Assembly (NCBI GenBank): GCA_902522465.1
Contig: CABYVV010000001.1
Location: forward strand, 180,229-244,228
Direction of reading: 5' to 3'
Source of the DNA: an uncultured Alphaproteobacteria bacterium
GTDB lineage: Bacteria > Pseudomonadota > Alphaproteobacteria > Methylaequorales > Methylaequoraceae
Length of the DNA stretch: 64,000 nucleotides
This document shows positions 47,999-57,473 of the stretch, one piece after another; the first letter of the stretch is position 1; every line of letters starts with the position of its first letter. The position numbers and the translations under genes were made by a program. The notes beneath the pieces were generated by a model, which worked only from the letters and a program-made list of their open reading frames with translations, did not search any database and was not told the DNA's origin.

Positions 47999-48717
47999 AA
48001 ATATTTTCTAAAAACAAATCCTGCAGATAAACCTAATCCAATTGCTATAATAGCAGAAAACAGTCCGTATAAAAATGAGAATTTATGTGCAAATTTGAAG
48101 ACAAAAGAACTTAATCCAGGTTTTGAAACTTTAATATTAATTTTTTTACTTTCAAAGTTATTTATGCTGTCAATTATATTTAATGATACCGTGTAAATTC
48201 CTTCTGGAGAGTTTTTTGGAAGTTTAATGGGAATTTTAAAAAAATTTGGCATTTTTTTATTTATAACCTCAAAAGAATTATTTTTTATTAAAAATAAACC
48301 AAGTGACATTTTTTTTTCTATCAAATCTTTTTTTAGATTGTCATCATCTTTTCCAATCAATTTAACATTGTCGAATAAGTCTTTTTTTACCTCGAAATCA
48401 ATTTCCTCATCATCTTTATTAGTATAGTAGTGAAATAAACCAGGATAAATAAATTCACCAGTTTTACTCCATGACCACATACCGATTATTTTTTTTTTTT
48501 TTTGTAAAATAACTTTCTGACTGGGTCCCTTGACTTTTAAAACTAACGAATTCTTTGAGTCCGTAAAACCAAAAATTGTGAAATCAGCATTTGAAGAAGT
48601 TTTTGAGATTTGTATGTTTTTATCAGATAAGTCAAAAATCAAGACCTCTGATTCAGGATTCTTATAAAAAATAAAAAGTAGAATTAAAAAAACTATTTTT
48701 GGTATTAATTTAAACAT
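47995..48717 (-). CDS. Alph_Pro_TM (TIGR02186-like) membrane protein
   Basis: The 240-residue protein has an N-terminal signal/anchor, a periplasmic beta-rich part starting VLIFDLSDKNIQISKTSSNADFTIFGFT, and one C-terminal helix (FLYGLFSAIIAIGLGLSAGFVFRKYL). These features match the alphaproteobacterial family commonly found next to TauE-type exporters. No activity is known. It overlaps the TauE gene by 8 bp, so both probably work together. Confidence 0.78.
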   Translation of the reverse strand: MFKLIPKIVFLILLFIFYKNPESEVLIFDLSDKNIQISKTSSNADFTIFGFTDSKNSLVLKVKGPSQKVILQKKKKIIGMWSWSKTGEFIYPGLFHYYTNKDDEEIDFEVKKDLFDNVKLIGKDDDNLKKDLIEKKMSLGLFLIKNNSFEVINKKMPNFFKIPIKLPKNSPEGIYTVSLNIIDSINNFESKKINIKVSKPGLSSFVFKFAHKFSFLYGLFSAIIAIGLGLSAGFVFRKYL

Positions 48718-49624
48718 TTTGTAGGATTATTCTGGAATTATTTAAGGGCTCATTTACCAATTCAATACCCATTTTAACACAAACCACTAAAACTATCATT
48801 GCTAATAATATTCTTATTTGTTCACCTTTAAATTTTGATGTTAATTTTGATCCATATTGTGCGCCAATAACACCCCCAATTAGTAAGAAAATAGCTAAAA
48901 TCAAATCAACTGAATAATTAAATGTTGCATGTAAAATAGATACGTTCAGCGTTACAAAAACAATTTGGAAAAGCGAGGTTCCAATTGCTAATACCGTACC
49001 CATTTTAAAAATGTAAATCATAGCGGGTACCATTACAAAACCCCCACCAACTCCCATAAAAGCTGATAATAAACCAACGAATATTCCAACAAATATAGGT
49101 AACAATATGGAAATGAAAATTTTTGAATTTCTAAATTTTAATTTAAATGGAAGAAGATCTAGAATAGTCCTTGATCTTCTTTTACTTGGAGTCTTAATTG
49201 TTTTTTCTTTTACAAGAGAAATTGTACTTTCTACCAACATTAACGTTCCAATAATAGCAAGAAATAGGATGTAAAGAAATTTTATAATAAGATCAATATT
49301 TCCTGACTCTTTTAAAAAATTAAATAAAATAACTCCAATTGTTGAACCAAAAACACCCCCAATCAATAGAAATGCTCCAATTTCATAATCAATGTTCTTT
49401 TTCAATCCATGGGCCATTGCTCCTGAGACAGAAGATCCAAGAATCTGCACTGATTCTGTTCCTACTGCTGTTGCAGGAGGTATGCCCATAAAAATTAACA
49501 AAGGAGTCATTAAGAATCCTCCTCCAACACCAAATAAGCCAGACATAAAACCAACAATGAAACCAAAAAATAAAATTAGAAGCAAATTAATTTGGATATC
49601 TGCAATTGGGAGATAAAAGCTCAT
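48710..49624 (-). CDS. TauE/SafE family anion exporter
   Basis: Membrane protein of 304 residues with about eight helices in two repeats. Each repeat carries the family GxxxGxxSGLFGVGGGFLMTP-type motif (GFMSGLFGVGGGFLMTPLLI and GLLSAFMGVGGGFVMVPAMIY). Members export sulfite or organosulfonates such as sulfoacetate. The substrate here is not set. It overlaps the trpS stop (ATGA) and sits with Alph_Pro_TM, Usp and Nfu genes. Confidence 0.9.
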   Translation of the reverse strand: MSFYLPIADIQINLLLILFFGFIVGFMSGLFGVGGGFLMTPLLIFMGIPPATAVGTESVQILGSSVSGAMAHGLKKNIDYEIGAFLLIGGVFGSTIGVILFNFLKESGNIDLIIKFLYILFLAIIGTLMLVESTISLVKEKTIKTPSKRRSRTILDLLPFKLKFRNSKIFISILLPIFVGIFVGLLSAFMGVGGGFVMVPAMIYIFKMGTVLAIGTSLFQIVFVTLNVSILHATFNYSVDLILAIFLLIGGVIGAQYGSKLTSKFKGEQIRILLAMIVLVVCVKMGIELVNEPLNNSRIILQNV

Positions 49625-50640
49625 GCTCCGAAAAATCCAATTATCTTTTTAAGTTCTTTTATATTTTTTTCCGAAATTTCATTGGCTCTCTCAAAGCCCT
49701 TTCTTAATATGGAATTTAGGTAGTCCATATCGTTAAGCAATTTTTTCATTTCACTTGAAATTTTTGATATGTTGGTTTCAACCATGTCCGTTAATTCTTT
49801 TTTAAATGCACTAAAATTCGTATCGTTGTAATCTGCTATAATTTTTTCAGGATCTTTATCGCTTAATGCAGAAAAAATGTTGATTAAATTCATTACTTCT
49901 GGTCTAGACTGTAAATCTTCAATTTTATTTGGAAATGGTAGCGAGTCTGTCTTAGCTTTCTGTATTTTCTTTCTGATTATTTCTGGTTCATCCGTAAGAT
50001 TTATTCTTGACTGGTCGGAAGGATCGGACTTACTCATTTTTTTTAATCCATCTTTTAAACTCATAACTCTAGTAGCTTTTCCAGTTATAACAGGTTCTGG
50101 AATAGGGAAAAAATCTTGATTGTAATATCTGTTAAAAGCTTGGGCAATATCTCTACTTAATTCTAAATGTTGTTTTTGATCTTCACCAACAGGTACATGT
50201 GTTGACTTATATAAAAGAATATCAGCCGCCATTAAAACTGGGTAAGAATATAAACCCAGGGGTGCCTTTTCTTTATTTTTTCCAGCTTTATCTTTGAATT
50301 GTGTCATTCTATTCAACCAACCAATTGGAGTGTGACAACTCAGTATCCATGATAATTCACTATGACCTTTCACATTTGATTGAACAAAAATGATGTTTTT
50401 ATCAGGATTAATTCCTGATGCAATATAAGCTGCAGCAACCTCTCTGGTATTTTTCTTTATTTCATTCCTGTTTTCAGGAGTTGTCATCGCATGCAAATCA
50501 ACAATACAGAAAATACATTTTTTTGTTTCTTGTAGTTTTTCCCAATTTTTTATAGCTCCAAGATAGTTTCCAAGATGAAGATTCCCTGTAGGTTGAACAC
50601 CAGAAAAAATTAGGTTTGTTTCTTTTTTTGTCTCTTCCAT
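49621..50640 (-). CDS. trpS: Tryptophanyl-tRNA synthetase
   Basis: Class I synthetase of 339 residues. The HIGH-type motif is in SGVQPTGNLHLGNYLGAI, the KMSKS motif is LKKMSKSDPSDQSRINL, and VGEDQKQHLELSRDIAQAFN is conserved. Its start lies 31 bp inside the end of murJ, in a different frame, which is a fairly long overlap. Confidence 0.96.
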   Translation of the reverse strand: MEETKKETNLIFSGVQPTGNLHLGNYLGAIKNWEKLQETKKCIFCIVDLHAMTTPENRNEIKKNTREVAAAYIASGINPDKNIIFVQSNVKGHSELSWILSCHTPIGWLNRMTQFKDKAGKNKEKAPLGLYSYPVLMAADILLYKSTHVPVGEDQKQHLELSRDIAQAFNRYYNQDFFPIPEPVITGKATRVMSLKDGLKKMSKSDPSDQSRINLTDEPEIIRKKIQKAKTDSLPFPNKIEDLQSRPEVMNLINIFSALSDKDPEKIIADYNDTNFSAFKKELTDMVETNISKISSEMKKLLNDMDYLNSILRKGFERANEISEKNIKELKKIIGFFGA

Positions 50641-52184
50641 TTATTTAATTTTAGTTCTTTTATTCCTAATATATATATTGCAGATGTATAAACAAGAATT
50701 CCAAAAATTATACTCATAATGAGCGAAATATTGTTACCAAAAAAAATATAGTCTAGTGGGTCTTTTTTTAAGAATTCATTCAATTTAATAGCGGTTACTC
50801 CCATCAAAAAAGAAGCGAAAGTTACTTTCATTAAAACAATTAAAATTGACTTCTCAAAATCAAATTTTAATTTTTTGTGAAGAAGTTTGCCAAGAATGAG
50901 GGCGTTTATCCAAGCGGAAACTGAAGTAGAAATAGCTAAGCCCACATGAAGAAAATCTCGAATCAATATTATGTTTAAAATAAGATTTATTACCATGCAC
51001 AATATCGAAACCTTAATTGGCGTTTTTGTGTCTTCACTTGCAAAAAAAGGGACTACAAGAATTTTTATCATTATAAAAGCAGGCAATCCAAAACATAGAG
51101 CTAAAAGGGCATTTGATGTTAGACTTACATCTTGCATGTCAAATGCACCTCTGAAAAAAAGAAAATAAATTATTTCTTCCGAAAAAATTAATAAACCAAT
51201 AAAAGCAGGAACCGATAATAAAATTCCTATTTTGATTGCATTAGATATACTTTCATTTGATTTAACAAACTGTTTTTCTTTTATTTGTGTAGATAAAACA
51301 GGAAGCAATGCCGTACTAATAGCAATTCCCAGAACTCCTAAAGGAAGTTGATTTATTCTATCAGCATAATACAAATATGATATTGATCCATCAGGTAAAG
51401 TCGAGGCTAAAATCATATCAATTAGCAAATTAATTTGGTAAGCACCATTACCCAAAATTGCTGGTAATAATAAATAAAGAAACCTCGAAATTTCGCTGTT
51501 CTTTTTTATGTTACCTATTGAAGGAACATTAATTGTTAATTTTCTTTTGCTTCTTTTTATACTTGCGTATAGCCAAAATACTTGTATCAATCCGGCTATT
51601 GAAATAGCAAAACTCAAAGACTTAGAAATGATAAGTTTATCTTCTATGCTAAAAAAATATAGCAAAACAAAAATTAAAGTAAGATTTAAAATTATTGGTG
51701 TAACAGCCATAGACGCAAACTTTCCAAGAGTGTTTAGGTAAGCGCCCATCAAAGATGTAAGACAAATAAACAAAACAAATGGAAAAGCCAGCCTTGAGAG
51801 ATCAATTGCAATTGAAAATTTATCACTATTAAAAACAAATCCAGGAGCAATCAATGTAATTATTAGTGGCATCGAAATTTCTGCTAAAACTACAAAACTA
51901 ATGAGAAAAACTAAAAGTATGGAAAAAATTTTAGAGAAAAATTTATCTGATGATACTAGTCCGGATTCTGATTTAATACCAGAAACAACAGGGATAAATG
52001 CTGCGTTCATAGCTCCTTCCCCAAAAATTCTCCTAAAGAGATTTGGTAGTTTAAAAGCTACAAAAAAGCAGTCTGAGATCATTCCAGCACCAATAATCCT
52101 AGCTATCAATAAGTCTCTTATGTAGCCTAAAATTCTACTTAGAAAGGTTAGAGAGCCAACTATAGAAATTATTTTATAAAACAT
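50610..52184 (-). CDS. murJ: Lipid II flippase MurJ
   Basis: MOP-superfamily membrane protein of about 524 residues and 13-14 helices. GSLTFLSRILGYIRDLLIARIIGAG, DCFFVAFKLPNLFRRIFGEGAMNAAFIPV and DRINQLPLGVLGIAISTALLPVLS are the MurJ signatures. It flips lipid II across the inner membrane. ATG 52184 is likelier than the GTG at 52187. It overlaps glnD, so the glnD-murJ-trpS order common in alphaproteobacteria is kept. Confidence 0.95.
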   Translation of the reverse strand: MFYKIISIVGSLTFLSRILGYIRDLLIARIIGAGMISDCFFVAFKLPNLFRRIFGEGAMNAAFIPVVSGIKSESGLVSSDKFFSKIFSILLVFLISFVVLAEISMPLIITLIAPGFVFNSDKFSIAIDLSRLAFPFVLFICLTSLMGAYLNTLGKFASMAVTPIILNLTLIFVLLYFFSIEDKLIISKSLSFAISIAGLIQVFWLYASIKRSKRKLTINVPSIGNIKKNSEISRFLYLLLPAILGNGAYQINLLIDMILASTLPDGSISYLYYADRINQLPLGVLGIAISTALLPVLSTQIKEKQFVKSNESISNAIKIGILLSVPAFIGLLIFSEEIIYFLFFRGAFDMQDVSLTSNALLALCFGLPAFIMIKILVVPFFASEDTKTPIKVSILCMVINLILNIILIRDFLHVGLAISTSVSAWINALILGKLLHKKLKFDFEKSILIVLMKVTFASFLMGVTAIKLNEFLKKDPLDYIFFGNNISLIMSIIFGILVYTSAIYILGIKELKLNKWKRQKKKQT

Positions 52185-54753
52185 CACCTGAACTCTTCTG
52201 TAGTTTATTTTTTATGTCAGTAATTATTTTTGTAACAACATTTGTATTATTAATTTTCAATCCATATTCACTTCGGAGATGAAAACTATCTTCCACGAAA
52301 TCCCCGAAAGTTGAAATTTTTGCCATTGAGATGATTATTTTATTTTTAATGAGAATTTTGGAAATGTCATGAAGTAACTTAGGTCTATTGTTTGTTACGA
52401 CATTTAATATTGTATAAGTGGCTGATGATTTGTTGTCAATATTCACTTCAAACTTACTTTTAAGTAAGGGTGATTTTCTTTTAGAATAATCTACAATTTC
52501 AAAATTTTTTCCTTCCCCAAGTTGTTTCAGTTTCTTTTCAGTAGAACTTAAAACTCTTTGAATATCAATTTCATTAAAACTTTTGTTCTCATCGAAAGAA
52601 AATTTCAAAGTGTCAATAACTGTTCCATCATCCAGTGTAAAAATTCTTGCTTCAAAAATGGACAGTTCCTCTAATACAAAAATTGAAATCAGATTCAAAA
52701 AAAATTGGGGTTTGTCCTTTGTCATTATAATTAATTCATAGAACAAATCATTTTCAGTTTTTCTAATAATAAAATTAAAAGATTTTTCTTTTTTTAGGAA
52801 AAAATTTTCTATTTGAAATAATATCATTTTCTCCGATTGAAGTAACCAATAGTTTGGATAAGTAATTTTCGAAATCTTGTCCAACTTACTTTTTGTTATA
52901 AGCTTTGATTTAGCAAGAATATTTTTACGAATTTTCTCTATTTTCTCATTTAAACTTACTATTCTTTTAGGCCTTTTTATTTGGTCTTCTAATTTTAAAA
53001 AAAGCTGCCTCAATAGATCTGATTTCCAGTTACTCCACAAGCCTTGATCTACAGCTGATATATCAGTGACTGTTAAGAAAAATAAAGCTCTAAGCCTTGG
53101 GATAGTTTGTATCTTATCCGAGAGATTTACTATGACAGAGTGATCTTCGAGATCTTTCTTAAAAGCATTATCACTTAGAAGTGAATGGTTTAAAACCAAC
53201 CAAGAGGTCTCTTCAATTATCTTATCTTTTTCAAGAAATTTAGTTACAATCTCTTTTGCAAATTTTGCACCTTTTTCGTTGTGACCACCTCCCATTCCTT
53301 TGCCTATATCATGTAGTAATGTTGCGTAATATAATGCCTTTTTATTGAATTTTTTTTTGAACTCGTCATAAAAGAAATTATACTTTTTTTTCTTTATTTG
53401 TTTCCCATCAAGTTCTTTCAAAATATTCACAGCCTTTAATGTGTGTTGACCCACAGTCAGAGAATGAAATCTATCAAATTGAGGTAAAAAAGAAATTTTT
53501 GAGAATTCGGGTACAAATTTGGCTAAAATTCCTAAGTCATAAAGTAAATTGAACTTTTCTTTATTTTTTGAAAAAAAAATTTTTCTAAATATAAACAAAT
53601 TCCTTTTTGTTAAAATCTTACTGTTATCTAATTTATCTATGTATTCTAATAAAATCCTTTTATCACTAGCATTATCTTTTCCAGATTCAATTCTATGAAG
53701 ATAATGAGAAAAAAAATTATTTGGATCGTCTGTAAAAATATTTTCTTTAATTTTTTTTAACTTTTTATTGAAAAGTTCATCAAGAATTTGAGAAAATATT
53801 TCAGCAAAATTTTTAATATTTTTGATGTGTATGAAGTATTCTTTCATCATTTTTTCTGTAAAGGTATTTTTGTCGACAAGGTAATTATTGGAATTAAAAT
53901 TAAAAAAAATTTTTTTAGAAATAGTTAATTGATAGTCAAAAGACAATACGTCATTCATTCTTCCACTTTGGTAATGAAGATGACATCTGAGAAGTAGTAA
54001 AAACTCTAATGAGTTATTTAGTATTCTTTTTTCTTTTTTTGTTAACAAATCAGATGGAGTGTTGGTTGTAGATGAATTTATGATTTTGTATATATTAAGA
54101 ATCCAAAATATTAAATTTATATCTCTTAACGATCCAGCTGTTTCTTTAAGGTTAGGTTCATTTTTAAAGTAATCGTAACCTGTCTCAATAACACGCTTTG
54201 TTCTTTCTTTAATTTTGTCTTTAATCAATTTGTATCCAGATTTTTTAATATTTTCTTTGAATTCATTAATAACTCTGAAAAAAATATTCTTGTTTCCACA
54301 AATAAATCTTGTCTCGAGCATTGAAGTTTGAATTACATGATCTTTGTTTGAGTAATATTTTGATTCTTCAATATTTCTTACTGCATAACCCACTTGCAGT
54401 CCTAAATCCCACAATGGATATAAAAAGGCTTGGATAAAATTTTTCAGTTTTTTCTGATTCAATTCTTTATTGTGTAAAAATAAAATATCTAGATCTGAAA
54501 ATGGAGCCAATATTTCTCTTCCATATCCACCAACAGCACAAATACTTATTTTATCTCTTAAAGACCTATCTTTAAGATTAACCAATTTAAACAACTCCTC
54601 AAGAAGCGTATCTGCATTTTTACTGTTATTTTTACAGTTAATTAATGCTTTATTTTTTAAAAAAAATTCATTTTTAATCTCTTTTTTTCTTTGAAGATAA
54701 TTAAATTTCAGTTTTTGTACTTGTGAACTAAATGCAAAAATTTTAGTTTCCAT
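52174..54753 (-). CDS. glnD: [Protein-PII] uridylyltransferase / uridylyl-removing enzyme
   Basis: Nitrogen sensor of 859 residues that uridylylates PII when glutamine is low. The nucleotidyltransferase domain has VGGYGREILAPFSDLDILFLHN, the HD domain has LLHDIGKGMGGGHNEKGAKFA, and two ACT domains lie at the C-terminus (KPQFFLNLISIFVLEELSIFEARIFTLDDGT; TNNRPKLLHDISKILIKNKIIISMAKISTFG). Its stop overlaps the murJ start. mutS precedes it by 2 bp. Confidence 0.95.
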   Translation of the reverse strand: METKIFAFSSQVQKLKFNYLQRKKEIKNEFFLKNKALINCKNNSKNADTLLEELFKLVNLKDRSLRDKISICAVGGYGREILAPFSDLDILFLHNKELNQKKLKNFIQAFLYPLWDLGLQVGYAVRNIEESKYYSNKDHVIQTSMLETRFICGNKNIFFRVINEFKENIKKSGYKLIKDKIKERTKRVIETGYDYFKNEPNLKETAGSLRDINLIFWILNIYKIINSSTTNTPSDLLTKKEKRILNNSLEFLLLLRCHLHYQSGRMNDVLSFDYQLTISKKIFFNFNSNNYLVDKNTFTEKMMKEYFIHIKNIKNFAEIFSQILDELFNKKLKKIKENIFTDDPNNFFSHYLHRIESGKDNASDKRILLEYIDKLDNSKILTKRNLFIFRKIFFSKNKEKFNLLYDLGILAKFVPEFSKISFLPQFDRFHSLTVGQHTLKAVNILKELDGKQIKKKKYNFFYDEFKKKFNKKALYYATLLHDIGKGMGGGHNEKGAKFAKEIVTKFLEKDKIIEETSWLVLNHSLLSDNAFKKDLEDHSVIVNLSDKIQTIPRLRALFFLTVTDISAVDQGLWSNWKSDLLRQLFLKLEDQIKRPKRIVSLNEKIEKIRKNILAKSKLITKSKLDKISKITYPNYWLLQSEKMILFQIENFFLKKEKSFNFIIRKTENDLFYELIIMTKDKPQFFLNLISIFVLEELSIFEARIFTLDDGTVIDTLKFSFDENKSFNEIDIQRVLSSTEKKLKQLGEGKNFEIVDYSKRKSPLLKSKFEVNIDNKSSATYTILNVVTNNRPKLLHDISKILIKNKIIISMAKISTFGDFVEDSFHLRSEYGLKINNTNVVTKIITDIKNKLQKSSGDVL

Positions 54754-54755
54754 GT

Positions 54756-57434
54756 CTAAAAATTTTTTTTCAATGAATAAAGAAAATCAAGAGCTTCTTT
54801 GGGGCTTAAATTATCTGGGTTGATTTCATTAATAGCATTCTTTAAATTTACATAATTTTTATTATCTGAAGAACTTTTATCTTTTAATTCATTTTTATCT
54901 AAATTTGTAATTTGATCTAAATTTTTTTTATCCAAGCTATTAAGAATTTTTTTTGATCTTTCCAAAATTGGTTTTTTAATTCCAGCTAAGTTTGCCACAT
55001 GAATTCCAAAAGATCCCTCAGAAATACCGTCGATAACTTTATGTAAGAAAATTATTTCTTCATTCCATTTTTTAATTTGCAATGTTTTAAGTCTTAGCGA
55101 TTTGTAATTTTCAGATAACTTACACAATTGTTTGTAATGTGTTGCAAACAATGTAAAACATCGAATCTCATTTAGGATAAACTCTAATACCGCCTGAGAT
55201 ATAGCCAAACCATCTTCCGTTGAAGTTCCTCTTCCCAGTTCGTCTAAAATAACAAGCGAGTTTGGCGTAGCTTGATTTATAATTTTTGAGGTCTCAACCA
55301 TTTCTGTCATAAAAGTTGACATACCTTTAGACAAATTATCTGATGCTCCAATTCTTGTAAAAATCTTATCAAATATTCCAATCTTTGCACTCTCCGCTGG
55401 AACATAGGAACCTATTTGATTCAATATAATTATTATGGCTACTTGTCTAAGAAAAGTACTCTTACCGGCCATGTTTGGACCAGTTATTAACCAGGTAAAA
55501 GTTCCTTCATCCATAAAACAATCATTAGGATTAAATTCTAATGATTCATTGGTTAAACTTTCTTCAACTACTGGATGACGCGAATTTTTTATTTGGATAA
55601 TAGCTTTTGAATCTATTTTAGGTCTTACATAGTTTCTAATTTTTGCTAGATTCGCAAAATTTGAAATAACATCAATAAGTGAGATTTTTTTGGATATCAG
55701 ATTTATATTGTTTGTGTGAGAATCAAAAAGATTGCATATTTCTCTATAAAGCTTCTTCTCCAAAATTATTGCATCTTCTTCTGCATTAAGTATTTGGTCA
55801 GAGGCTTCGCGCAACTCATTTGTTTGGAATCTTGAATTATTTACAGTGTTTTGTACTAAATAAAATTTTACTTCCTTTGAATGTATTATTTTATCAGAAT
55901 TTTTATTAGTAACTTCTATAAAATATCCATGAATATTATTAAATTTTATTTTTAAATTCGATACCTGAGTTAAACTAGAGTATTTTAATTGCATCTTTAA
56001 GATTTCATTTTGTTTTTCATTTTTAATATTTCTAAGATAGTCTAATTCCTTACTAACTCCTTTTTTAATTACTCCCCCTTCATTCAAGGAAATTGGAGGA
56101 GAATCTTCAATATTCTGTGTGATGACAGTTTCGAGTTCCTTAGCTTTTTTTATTAAATTATTATCTGGTAATAAAAATTTTTTAGCATTGTTGCTTTTTA
56201 ATTCATTAATTTTCAAAAAAATTTTCTCGGCATTGTTGAGGAAATTTTTTATTAATAAAAGATCTCTCGGATTATTTGTTTTCGCAGTTATTCTCGAAAT
56301 GGCTCTTTCAGCATCGGGTTGTCCTGTTAAAATACTTATTATGTCTGGAATTAATTTTTGATTATCAAGAAACTCTTGAATTAAAGAATGCCTCTCTGAA
56401 ATTTTTTTTTTCTCAATCAACGGAGACTTTAAAAAATCTTTAAGCAATCTTCCCCCAGCTGCTGTTTTTGTTTTATCTATAACATCTAATAAAGTATTTT
56501 TTTTGTCACCATTAACAGTTTTGAATATTTCTAGACTTCTTTCTGATGAGTTGTCTATTTGCATAAATTCCTCTTTTTTTACTATCTCAAATTCTTTTAT
56601 TAGTGGGATATTTTGTTTTTGTGTTAATTCAAGATAATTTATTAAAGCACCTATTGCAGATATATCAGAATCTTCGATTAATTCTTGTTTGCTAAAAAAT
56701 GAGGTTCCGAAAAATTTATTTACTTTTTCTTTGTTACTTTTTGGATCAAAAAAATCTTCATGAATATTAGAAAACTTATTCAAAAACTGACTAAACTTAG
56801 AATCTAGTTTTAATATTTTTTCTTGTACATCAGAAATAATAATTTCCTCTGGTTCAATTCTAGTTATCATTTCAAATAGCTCTTCAATTGAATTATTACT
56901 AATTTTTTGTAAATTGATTTTGCCAGTAGACATATCTGTCCATGAGATTGAAATTTCACCCTTTAATGATGCAATGCAGAGTAAATAATTGTAAGATTTT
57001 GATTCAAGAAGAGAGTCATCCAGGATAGTTCCTGGTGTAATTATTTTAACAACATCTCTTTTAAAAATCTTTTGATATTTATTAGAATCTTCTGTTTGTT
57101 CATTTTCTAATTGTTCTGCTATGGCAACCTTATGTCCTGATGATATTAATCTTGATAAATACGTTTGAGAGGCATGAACCGGCACTCCGCACATTGGAAT
57201 GTCAGCATTATTCAGTTTGCCCCTTTTAGTAAGGGCAATTCCTAGTTCTGTTGAAGCAATTTTAGCATCATCGAAAAACAGTTCATAAAAGTCGCCCATC
57301 CTGTAAAATAACAGATATCCTGTGTGTCTTGATTTAACCTCTAAATACTGTTCCATCATAGGTGTCGGTTTGGACGTATTTTTTGTTTGGTTGGGAAGTC
57401 TGAAACCACTAATATCAGGTTGTTTTAATTTCAT
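54756..57434 (-). CDS. mutS: DNA mismatch repair protein MutS
   Basis: The mismatch-recognition domain contains GDFYELFFDDA, the Phe-x-Glu motif. The ATPase has Walker A WLITGPNMAGKSTFLRQVA and Walker B LVILDELGRGTSTEDGLAISQAV, followed by FATHYKQL. At 892 residues it is full length. A C-terminal Lys/Asn-rich tail with SPKEALDFLYSLKK matches the usual MutS ending. It starts 39 bp from the divergent sensor-kinase gene. Confidence 0.97.
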   Translation of the reverse strand: MKLKQPDISGFRLPNQTKNTSKPTPMMEQYLEVKSRHTGYLLFYRMGDFYELFFDDAKIASTELGIALTKRGKLNNADIPMCGVPVHASQTYLSRLISSGHKVAIAEQLENEQTEDSNKYQKIFKRDVVKIITPGTILDDSLLESKSYNYLLCIASLKGEISISWTDMSTGKINLQKISNNSIEELFEMITRIEPEEIIISDVQEKILKLDSKFSQFLNKFSNIHEDFFDPKSNKEKVNKFFGTSFFSKQELIEDSDISAIGALINYLELTQKQNIPLIKEFEIVKKEEFMQIDNSSERSLEIFKTVNGDKKNTLLDVIDKTKTAAGGRLLKDFLKSPLIEKKKISERHSLIQEFLDNQKLIPDIISILTGQPDAERAISRITAKTNNPRDLLLIKNFLNNAEKIFLKINELKSNNAKKFLLPDNNLIKKAKELETVITQNIEDSPPISLNEGGVIKKGVSKELDYLRNIKNEKQNEILKMQLKYSSLTQVSNLKIKFNNIHGYFIEVTNKNSDKIIHSKEVKFYLVQNTVNNSRFQTNELREASDQILNAEEDAIILEKKLYREICNLFDSHTNNINLISKKISLIDVISNFANLAKIRNYVRPKIDSKAIIQIKNSRHPVVEESLTNESLEFNPNDCFMDEGTFTWLITGPNMAGKSTFLRQVAIIIILNQIGSYVPAESAKIGIFDKIFTRIGASDNLSKGMSTFMTEMVETSKIINQATPNSLVILDELGRGTSTEDGLAISQAVLEFILNEIRCFTLFATHYKQLCKLSENYKSLRLKTLQIKKWNEEIIFLHKVIDGISEGSFGIHVANLAGIKKPILERSKKILNSLDKKNLDQITNLDKNELKDKSSSDNKNYVNLKNAINEINPDNLSPKEALDFLYSLKKNF

Positions 57435-57473
57435 ATTAATTTAAATTAGTATACAAACTATTAAATCATTTTC

